Position numbers and translations under genes: made by a program. Shown piece by piece: positions 55,675 through 63,061 of a stretch of DNA of 64,000 bases. The DNA is from Prochlorococcus sp. AG-388-F11 (GTDB lineage Bacteria > Cyanobacteriota > Cyanobacteriia > PCC-6307 > Cyanobiaceae), in contig QCGP01000001.1 of NCBI GenBank assembly GCA_003279845.1, positions 1-64,000 of the forward strand, written 5' to 3'. Position 1 is the stretch's first letter. The number at the start of each line of letters is the position of its first letter. The notes beneath the pieces were generated by a model that saw only the letters and a program-made list of their open reading frames with translations, searched no databases and was not told where the DNA came from.

Positions 55675-55738
55675 TTTTTCACAACTTTTCCACAATTATT
55701 TTTTTAAAGTTATTTGGTGATCTTAAGTATGTGGAAAA
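55675..55738. promoter_or_regulatory. Cluster of DnaA-box-like sequences
   Basis: TTTTTCACA (55675-55683), TTTTCCACA (55686-55694) and inverted TGTGGAAAA (55730-55738) in an AT-rich intergenic region. Confidence 0.45.
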
Positions 55739-55930
55739 CTTCTAATTTTATATAATTCTTTATATTAAAGTTGTAAATTTTTTAAAAAAAATATTTTCTA
55801 TGACTAAGCTTGCGATGACAACATTCTCATTATTCTATCGCCTGAGACAGTTTCTTATTAACGCATGTTGACGATTCAAAAATTTTAGAGAAAACTTGAT
55901 CTTGTACGTTTAAATTTCAAACAAAATTTT

Positions 55931-56188
55931 TTGAATATGCAAGAGTTAAATTACGATGCAAATCCAATAGTTTTAAATCAAAAAGATGAAGTAATTAGTT
56001 TTAAATGTGAACTTCAAGAAAATCTTCAAAAGGCTATGAAAGAATTTGTTGAGGAGCATCCTAATTGGGATCAATACAGGATACTGCAAGCTGCTATTGC
56101 AGGATTTTTGATGCAAAAAGGATTTCAAAATAGGGATTTAACTAGACTTTATATTGGAAATATGTTTTCAATGAATTTTAAAGACTAA
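55931..56188 (+). CDS. DUF2811 family protein
   Basis: LQKAMKEFVEEHPNWDQYRILQAAIAGFLMQKGFQNRDLTRLYIGNMF; likely start ATG at 55937. Confidence 0.82.
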   Translation: MNMQELNYDANPIVLNQKDEVISFKCELQENLQKAMKEFVEEHPNWDQYRILQAAIAGFLMQKGFQNRDLTRLYIGNMFSMNFKD

Positions 56189-56194
56189 TAATTT

Positions 56195-56653
56195 TTATAT
56201 CTTTTCTATTAGTATTTTTGCTATGTCATTCCTTACAGGTAATATAGATAACCTATTACCTTTCTTTACGACCAATAAATCATCTTCACTAAATAAAATC
56301 TTTAATTCAGGTAAACTTAGGTAATTATTTGACTTAGAAAGATACTTTACTTTGACACAATCCCATCTGGGATTTTCAGGTTTAGATTTTGGATCAAAAT
56401 ACTTTGAATTTTTATCAAATTGAGTAGGGTCAACGATATTTAAATCTATCACCTCCATAAGTCCAGCAATACCTGGGGGTTTGCAGTTTGAATGATAAAA
56501 AAATACTTTATCTCCTTTATTCATATTTCTCATGAAATTTCGTGCTTGATAATTTCTTATGCCGTCCCATAAAGTAACCCCATCAGTTTTTAAAGAATCT
56601 ATGCTGTAAGCATCAGGTTCGCTCTTCATTAGCCAGTAATTTATTTCAGTCAT
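56195..56653 (-). CDS. EVE-domain protein
   Basis: YWLMKSEPDAYSIDSL, LWDGIRNYQARNFMRNMNKGDKVFFYHSN. Confidence 0.93.
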   Translation of the reverse strand: MTEINYWLMKSEPDAYSIDSLKTDGVTLWDGIRNYQARNFMRNMNKGDKVFFYHSNCKPPGIAGLMEVIDLNIVDPTQFDKNSKYFDPKSKPENPRWDCVKVKYLSKSNNYLSLPELKILFSEDDLLVVKKGNRLSILPVRNDIAKILIEKI

Positions 56654-56810
56654 ATCAATAAGTTTGAGAAAAAGCTAGTTGCTAGTCACTTGCTAGTCAC
56701 TATGACAGTTTATAGATTGATTTAAGCAATGAATAACTATAAATTTATTATCCATCAAAGTTCCTATTTAGGAAAGTCATGGGTGGTATGGGGTAAGTAG
56801 ACTTTGTTCA
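56617..56810. repeat. Copy A of a duplicated module (EVE gene 5' end, paired 9-mers, hairpin)
   Basis: Shares CATTAGCCAGTAATTNATTTCAGTCATATCAATNAG and ATTATCCATCAAANTTCCTNTTTAGGAAAGT with 58686-58850. Confidence 0.8.
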
Positions 56811-57034
56811 TACGTCAATATGACAACTCACAAATTTATGTTAAAAATTAAGAGCTGATTAATTTAATAGATAGGGGTTGGATGCGGGCTTCTATAGCTG
56901 GACAGCAGATCCCTTAGAAATGTCTTTAATTGTTTGAATGAATTAAGCAAAGCCAAATAAAAAGTTAAATTTCTGGGGGTTTTTGTAAAAGCATTTTATA
57001 AATTAATCGAAATTTAACATTCGAAAAAAGATTT

Positions 57035-57208
57035 ATGGAAAATAAAAAAGAGATAAAATTAGATCGATTAAATTTTTATTCAAATGATATGAAAGTCGCT
57101 AAAGATCAGCTAGCTCAAAATCACTTGAAGTTGACATATCAAAGAAATTTAGTTTCTGATCTAGACCGAAAACATAAAACATGGGCGAAAAAAGATGCTG
57201 CAACTTAA
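57035..57208 (+). CDS. Hypothetical basic protein, 57 aa
   Basis: My own translation: MENKKEIKLDRLNFYSNDMKVAKDQLAQNHLKLTYQRNLVSDLDRKHKTWAKKDAAT; not in the ORF track. Confidence 0.45.
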   Translation: MENKKEIKLDRLNFYSNDMKVAKDQLAQNHLKLTYQRNLVSDLDRKHKTWAKKDAAT

Positions 57209-57242
57209 TCACTTGTTGTAAGAGATCAAATTTTCTGGTCCC

Positions 57243-58223
57243 CTAGGTTTTTTTATTTTTTCTGATCAATTGGTCTAAAGTTTTTTCATCTGAGACGACA
57301 ATAAAATCATCAAAATGGATAGATTGATCGGGGTATTCAATTCCAAATTTTTTATCTCGATAGATACCGATTCTGATATAACTTCCTGTATAACGTCCAC
57401 CACTCCAATCATAGGTGACACCTTCATAATCGAATATTAATTCGTTATCTTTATAAACTTGGACAAAACCATCATCATCCTTTGTATTAAAGATTCCAAT
57501 CTTATATGTGCTCCATTCACCTAATGGAGTCACACTAAATGGTTTGTTTGGTGTGAGTTTGAAATCATCTTCATCCCTGATTTTATCTTCCTCTCTATCT
57601 TTTTCCCATCTGACAAACCAATCTCCCCCTGTGTTTTTATACTTTGCTCCGATGGCGTGAATATAATTTTCCTCCTTACTCCTAGATTTACTTGCATTTC
57701 CTCCGGTATCTCCCCCTATTTTTAAACTATTTCCATTTTTATAAAACCTGATTCCTAAAAGAGGACTCCTTTTCATAGGATCATGCTGGTTTTTGAATTG
57801 AAAAAATAATACCCTGTCGTCTATATGGGTAAAATCTTTAGGTAGTCTTGTTTTAAAACTAATCCATATTTCTTTATTTAAAGTTTTTTTTTGCCTTGTC
57901 TGAAATTCTGCTCTTTCAGTTTTTTCCTTTCCTCCTCCTTTTTTATCAATATTCCATCCATGTTTCACTGTAACTTCAAGATACTTATTGCCATCAGGAT
58001 CTTTTTTAATTCTAAATGGTTTTAAACCTGCTCCCTTATCGTTGATTGTAAATTTGTTGAGTTTTAATTTTCCTTCTTCTTGATTTTCAAAGTCCTCAGA
58101 AAAATTCCAAGGAGATTTTGTTTTTTTATCTACATAGTCTGGAACAAGTACTTTTTCCCATGAGTATAAATTTCCAGTGAAAAAAAACATCAACACTAGA
58201 AAAATGTATAATAATTTTTTCAT
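57243..58223 (-). CDS. Secreted polysaccharide-lyase-like (heparin lyase/glucuronan lyase fold) protein
   Basis: Signal peptide MKKLLYIFLVLMFFFTGNLYS; TERAEFQTRQKKTLNKEIWISFKTRLPKDF; GEWSTYKIGIFNTKDDDGFVQVYKDNELIFDYEG. Confidence 0.78.
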   Translation of the reverse strand: MKKLLYIFLVLMFFFTGNLYSWEKVLVPDYVDKKTKSPWNFSEDFENQEEGKLKLNKFTINDKGAGLKPFRIKKDPDGNKYLEVTVKHGWNIDKKGGGKEKTERAEFQTRQKKTLNKEIWISFKTRLPKDFTHIDDRVLFFQFKNQHDPMKRSPLLGIRFYKNGNSLKIGGDTGGNASKSRSKEENYIHAIGAKYKNTGGDWFVRWEKDREEDKIRDEDDFKLTPNKPFSVTPLGEWSTYKIGIFNTKDDDGFVQVYKDNELIFDYEGVTYDWSGGRYTGSYIRIGIYRDKKFGIEYPDQSIHFDDFIVVSDEKTLDQLIRKNKKT

Positions 58224-58228
58224 AGAAA

Positions 58229-58429
58229 TTAGAAAAAAGAAAAAATCATCATTTGTTTATATTTTGAGGAACCAATAACTAAATTTAAACTTGATATCTT
58301 ATGGAATTTTTTATGCGTAAAATTACAAAATTCATTTTCATCTGAATAGTTAATTAAATCAACTGCATTAATATTTGAATCAAACCAAAGGTCATATTCT
58401 ATGTAATTTGGCTCTGCAAAATAAGTCAT
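58229..58429 (-). CDS. Hypothetical protein, 66 aa
   Basis: ORF adjacent to the lyase gene on the same strand. Confidence 0.4.
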   Translation of the reverse strand: MTYFAEPNYIEYDLWFDSNINAVDLINYSDENEFCNFTHKKFHKISSLNLVIGSSKYKQMMIFSFF

Positions 58430-58685
58430 ACCAAATTTATTTCAAAAAGAAAAAGCTTCTCTATTTCGTGTGAGGAAAATATAGAAGCTAATTTCATATT
58501 AAAAGATTTAATGAACTCTTCTTTAAGAATTAAATAAGATACGAATAAGAAAAAATAAAATATTATTTTAAAATCAAAAAATGATTAGGGAATTCGGATA
58601 ATTTTTAAAAGTTTAAAAGTTTAAAAGTTTGGGTAAAGTTTGGGTAAAAAATCACAAATCCTTGAGATCCACTCTGAAATCAGAC

Positions 58686-58850
58686 TGGCTCACTTTTCAT
58701 TAGCCAGTAATTAATTTCAGTCATATCAATTAGTTATAAGAAAATTACAATGTGTGAACGGTGTGTGAACAGAATACTGAAAATGCTCAATTCTAGGTTC
58801 ATTATCCATCAAATTTCCTTTTTAGGAAAGTGATAATGGGTAAGGGGGGT
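58686..58850. repeat. Copy B of the duplicated module
   Basis: As for copy A; contains an orphan EVE 5'-end fragment with no ORF behind it. Confidence 0.8.
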
Positions 58851-58993
58851 TAAAACAGTTTTGATCAATTAAAGTTGTTTAAAAAAAATTTATTGCCAAC
58901 TTAAATCTCTCTTAAACAGTGGAAATTAAAATTCAGGAATCTGCATTACTTTAACGCTTTAAGGTTTGGAGATATAAAAAACAAAATTTAATA

Positions 58994-59248
58994 ATGAAAT
59001 TAGAAAATTTTCCTCCACGCAATCGTGATGCTCAAACAAAAGAGATTGGAAATTTAAAAAATATCCAGAAAGAAAGATTCAAAAGTAAAGATAAATCTAT
59101 TTTGGATGATTCGGAATTTATTGAAAATTACAATAACGCACTTAAATCACCCCAATCAAGAAGATTGTATAAAAATCTAGAAAATAATGATCAGCTAAAT
59201 ACGGTTAAAGTACAAGATATTTTGTCTTTAGATAAAATTTCTTTTTAG
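58994..59248 (+). CDS. Hypothetical protein, 84 aa
   Basis: Intact ORF, highly charged; no family recognised. Confidence 0.55.
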   Translation: MKLENFPPRNRDAQTKEIGNLKNIQKERFKSKDKSILDDSEFIENYNNALKSPQSRRLYKNLENNDQLNTVKVQDILSLDKISF

Positions 59249-59436
59249 GGATTACTTGCTAAACAATTATGAGTGAAATTGTTTTAAACAAATTTATTTT
59301 TTAATTAATTTTTCCTTAATCTTGGCATCTTAACTTTTAAAAGTCTTCTTTATTTTCACGCCTTAAATATTGAAGACAAACCATTTAAAGCAATAAATGA
59401 TTTTAAAAATTCACTTTTATAAATCAGATTTTATTT

Positions 59437-59592
59437 ATGCATCCAAGTAAAGTAATCAAAGATCCAAAAATCAATGACACTTATTACGATCCAGATCTAG
59501 ATAAGCTTTATCAATATGTCAAACTTGGCGACTATCCGCCTGAATGGGTCGAAACAAGTATTGAGGAAAATGATGAAAACTATTTTGGTTAG
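59437..59592 (+). CDS. Hypothetical acidic protein, 51 aa
   Basis: My own translation: MHPSKVIKDPKINDTYYDPDLDKLYQYVKLGDYPPEWVETSIEENDENYFG. Confidence 0.55.
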   Translation: MHPSKVIKDPKINDTYYDPDLDKLYQYVKLGDYPPEWVETSIEENDENYFG

Positions 59593-59629
59593 ATGGCTAA
59601 TGTATCTTAAAAAAACGATTTAATTGACT

Positions 59630-59899
59630 TTAATCGTCATCATCTTCATCCTCATCAATATTGGCAGTTATTAAACTATTGTCTGAAAAAACTTCAGAAC
59701 CATCATTTATTACTTCTTCGTCAGTTTCTTTAACTGCCTTCTCAATTTCTTTTTGAAACTCTCCAGAAGCTTGTTGCAAGCTTTTCAATGTTTTTCCAAT
59801 TGAACGTCCTAGTTCTGGTAGCTTTTTAGGTCCAAATATTAAAAGAGCTAAAACAAAAATTACAGCAATTTCTGGAATTCCAACACCAAATATATTCAT
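59630..59899 (-). CDS. tatA: Sec-independent protein translocase TatA
   Basis: MNIFGVGIPEIAVIFVLALLIFGPKKLPELGRSIGKTLKSLQQASGEFQ. Confidence 0.95.
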   Translation of the reverse strand: MNIFGVGIPEIAVIFVLALLIFGPKKLPELGRSIGKTLKSLQQASGEFQKEIEKAVKETDEEVINDGSEVFSDNSLITANIDEDEDDDD

Positions 59900-59929
59900 G
59901 TTATCAGCCTAATTTTTTTGTTTTATACA

Positions 59930-61738
59930 TTATCCAATTGCTCTTCCATTATTTCTTGTGATGGCAATAACTGTAGACCTTGGAACGCTATTACCTCCAT
60001 CAGGGAAATGACAACTATCTGGATTTTTTTCTCCAGGATGTTGTACACCTACAAACATTGTCTTCTTATCAGAACTCCAAGTTATGCCAGTAATTTCACA
60101 TTCCTTAGGACCAACAAGAAATCTACTAATTTCTCCTGTCCTTGGATTTGCACAAAGCATTTGATTATTTCCCATTCCTGCAAATTTTCCAGAATTACTA
60201 TATTTACCATCTGTCTGAATCCACAAATTGCCTTTAGAGTCAAAGGCGATCCCATCAGGCGAATTAAACATATTATCTTTGTTTATATTTTCTGAACCTT
60301 TGTATAATCCTTCTGCTGTTTCAGGATTTCCAGCCATTACAAAAAGATCCCATTTGAAATCTACTGATGCATGATCTGAATTGCTAGGTGTCCATCTAAC
60401 TATCTGTCCGTAAGGATTATTTTCTCTTGGATTTACTGCGTTAATTGGTTGATTATCTTTAACTCCTCTATTTTTGTTATTGGTTAAGGCACAGTATGCT
60501 TCTACTTTTTTGGGATTAACAGCGACCCACTCAGGTCTATCCATAGTTGTAGCTCCAACTTTAGTAGCTGCGAGTCGTGTGAAAATTGCGATTTCAGGCT
60601 CACTCATTCCAGATTCTTTTAAATTTATCCATTTACCTGTTCCATCATCATTAAAAACAGCAACAAATAACTCTCCCTCAGTTAATAAATCGTAGTTAGA
60701 AGAAGCACCTTTTTTATATTTTCCTTTGGATACGAACTTATATAGATGCTCACCTCGTTCATCATCTCCCATATAAGCAACAACTTGTCCATTTTTAGAA
60801 ATAGATACTTCACAATTCTCATGCTTAAACCTACCCATTGCAGTATGTTTCCTTGGCATTGATTGTGGCTTTGAAGGGTCAATTTCAGTTATGTATCCGT
60901 GCCTATTAACTTCGTTTGGATTCTTAACTAAATCAAATCTATCTTGATTCATAACCCAGTTATAACCTTTGTCTTTTGTCTTTAGACCATATCTTGCTTG
61001 CTCTGGGGGAATAGAGGCGGATGGATTGGAAGGTGAAGAAAAGTAACCATGAAAATTTTCCTCGCAAGCTAGATAAGTTCCCCATGGAGTTCTGCCGTTC
61101 CCACAATTATTGAAAGTACCTTTTGCAACTTTTCCGGTTAGATCCTCATCAGTTTTCATTAAATAGAACCCAGCTGCTGGTCCATCTAAAGCTATTTTGG
61201 TATCACCTGTAATTTTTCTGTTGTAAAGTGAATCTTTTTTTATTTTCCATTTTCCTAATTTCTTTTCTATTTCAAAAATAGAAACTCCATGCGAAGCAAT
61301 TCCTTTGCGTACGTCATCAGATGTTTCTGGTAATCCGCTAGCTCTATTTCCATAAATTATTTTCCTATTACAATATTCATTATTGACTGCAAGAATTGAT
61401 TTCCCCTCAATATCAAAGAGGCTCATGCCATCATTATTATCCCCAAAAGACCCTTCCTGAGATTCTCCTGTTCCTCGTGTTATTTGATCAAAATCATCAA
61501 CTCCGCTCCATAATGGATCACCCCATGATGCAACTTTATGCCAACTAAATCCTTTTGGAAGAGTAATTGTATCTTTACCATTAGCTGGCACAGGATTGAA
61601 ACTTATACCATTAAAACCACTTAAGAAACTAGTTGCTTTCGCAGGACCAATTGTCGCAGCTATAAATGCTCCAGAGCCTAAAGCAAATGAACCTTGCAAA
61701 AATTTTCTTCTTGAAACAACATCATTAAAATCAGCCAC
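59930..61738 (-). CDS. phoX: PhoX-family (DUF839) alkaline-phosphatase-like protein, Tat-exported
   Basis: Tat signal SRRKFLQGSFALGSGAFIAA; NCGNGRTPWGTYLACEENFHGYF; PDGIAFDSKGNLWIQTDG; MFVGVQHPGE. Confidence 0.88.
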   Translation of the reverse strand: MADFNDVVSRRKFLQGSFALGSGAFIAATIGPAKATSFLSGFNGISFNPVPANGKDTITLPKGFSWHKVASWGDPLWSGVDDFDQITRGTGESQEGSFGDNNDGMSLFDIEGKSILAVNNEYCNRKIIYGNRASGLPETSDDVRKGIASHGVSIFEIEKKLGKWKIKKDSLYNRKITGDTKIALDGPAAGFYLMKTDEDLTGKVAKGTFNNCGNGRTPWGTYLACEENFHGYFSSPSNPSASIPPEQARYGLKTKDKGYNWVMNQDRFDLVKNPNEVNRHGYITEIDPSKPQSMPRKHTAMGRFKHENCEVSISKNGQVVAYMGDDERGEHLYKFVSKGKYKKGASSNYDLLTEGELFVAVFNDDGTGKWINLKESGMSEPEIAIFTRLAATKVGATTMDRPEWVAVNPKKVEAYCALTNNKNRGVKDNQPINAVNPRENNPYGQIVRWTPSNSDHASVDFKWDLFVMAGNPETAEGLYKGSENINKDNMFNSPDGIAFDSKGNLWIQTDGKYSNSGKFAGMGNNQMLCANPRTGEISRFLVGPKECEITGITWSSDKKTMFVGVQHPGEKNPDSCHFPDGGNSVPRSTVIAITRNNGRAIG

Positions 61739-61955
61739 AACATAAAAGTGATAACTAATTTAAAAATTGTTCTCTAGGGTTAAATTAAATTTAAGTAATG
61801 TATAAATTTTGATTAGCATTAGTAAATAAAGATAGGTAGCTAAAATTTTTTTAATAATTAATTGACATTCAAATTTTTTTAATTATTTTAAGCAAAAAAA
61901 TGTTTAACTTCTACTTAATAAAATTGCCTTATAAGTTAATTATGTATAAAAACTT

Positions 61956-62279
61956 TTGACTATGAAAAAACTTTTTTTAATAGTATTTTCTTTATCTTTT
62001 CTGTCCTCATGCAGTAATGATAAAGATTTTTTCCTTACCAAAGATAATGCATTAATTAGTTGCGGAGGGAAATCTCGTATTGTTGAAAATGAAAATGAAG
62101 AGATAATAAATACTGAAGTTAAGGATTTAAAAGATGGAATAGGTAAGTATGTGGAATTTACAGTTGTAGAGACTGATAAGAAAGGCGGAAAATATAGAAT
62201 TATTAATTGTTTTCCAAGTGAAGAACCACAAGATTCAATAATAAAAACTATTAAGACGAACTATAAATTAAATAACTAG
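61956..62279 (+). CDS. Hypothetical lipoprotein
   Basis: MKKLFLIVFSLSFLSSCSND lipobox. Confidence 0.65.
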   Translation: MTMKKLFLIVFSLSFLSSCSNDKDFFLTKDNALISCGGKSRIVENENEEIINTEVKDLKDGIGKYVEFTVVETDKKGGKYRIINCFPSEEPQDSIIKTIKTNYKLNN

Positions 62280-62412
62280 AGAGTCTAAAAAAGAACTTGT
62301 GGATTATTTTAGTTTTATATAAAAATTTAGATCAGGTTAAGCAATATAAAAGTTTGACTAATGTTTGAGTAAAAAATAATGAATCCTTGAGATCTCAGTC
62401 ATTGTAATAATC

Positions 62413-62595
62413 TTACCTTCTAGCAAGGTAAATTATTACCGTCATAGTTCCCATTGCAACAATACCAAAGTTCCAAAGAGTTGAACTATTTCTATTAAAT
62501 TGTTGAACCCAACTTGGAATGCCATCTGACATAAAAAAGAGGGTTAATCCAACTAATAGAACTATTGGTAATCCTAAAGCTATAAATAATTCCAT
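62413..62595 (-). CDS. Hypothetical two-TM protein, 60 aa
   Basis: MELFIALGLPIVLLVGLTLFFMSDGIPSWVQQFNRNSSTLWNFGIVAMGTMTVIIYLARR. Confidence 0.65.
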   Translation of the reverse strand: MELFIALGLPIVLLVGLTLFFMSDGIPSWVQQFNRNSSTLWNFGIVAMGTMTVIIYLARR

Positions 62596-62784
62596 TAAAA
62601 AAGGGTTTTATCCCTCTATGTTAGATCGACTGTCAATTGAAGTCTTATAAAACTACTTGACCTAAACCTTTTAAAATATTTTTGTGTAGATACGTAATAA
62701 AATACATTTATGTAACATTAATGTATAGATTTAATATAAATTTAAGCATAAAAGACCAATTTCTTTACATATAGAAATATTTGT

Positions 62785-62802
62785 GTTACATTAGTTTACA
62801 TA
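62785..62802 (+). promoter_or_regulatory. HLR1 (RpaB-binding) element
   Basis: GTTACATT-AG-TTTACATA matches (G/T)TTACA(T/A)(T/A)-N2-(G/T)TTACA(T/A)(T/A); extra half site TTTACATA at 62764-62771. Confidence 0.75.
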
Positions 62803-62819
62803 AATTTCTCTTTATAAAA

Positions 62820-62927
62820 ATGACTCCTGAAGCAGAAAGATTTAACGGTTGGGCAGCAATGCTCGGTTTCGTTGCAGCTGTTGGCGCATACGTAACAACT
62901 GGTCAAATTATTCCTGGTTGGTTCTAA
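62820..62927 (+). CDS. hli: High-light-inducible protein, 35 aa
   Basis: MTPEAERFNGWAAMLGFVAAVGAYVTTGQIIPGWF. Confidence 0.9.
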   Translation: MTPEAERFNGWAAMLGFVAAVGAYVTTGQIIPGWF

Positions 62928-63061
62928 TGAAAAACACAAAAACAGTTGAGAAGGAAAAGGTTATAGCTGAGAAGCTTAACGGCAGATTTGCAATGATGGG
63001 CTTTATTGCTCTTGTTGGTGCTTATCTAACAACAGGTCAAATTATTCCTGGCTTTGTGTAA
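62927..63061 (+). CDS. hli: High-light-inducible protein, 44 aa
   Basis: MKNTKTVEKEKVIAEKLNGRFAMMGFIALVGAYLTTGQIIPGFV; TAATG overlap with the previous CDS; the track start at 62849 is out of frame with the first hli gene. Confidence 0.92.
   Translation: MKNTKTVEKEKVIAEKLNGRFAMMGFIALVGAYLTTGQIIPGFV

Noticed and set aside
59918-60295. 125-aa + strand ORF opposite phoX
   Set aside because: Antisense to a clear PhoX-family CDS, unusual composition.
62849-63061. 70-aa ORF as given in the track
   Set aside because: The first 26 codons overlap the first hli gene out of frame; the real start is ATG at 62927.
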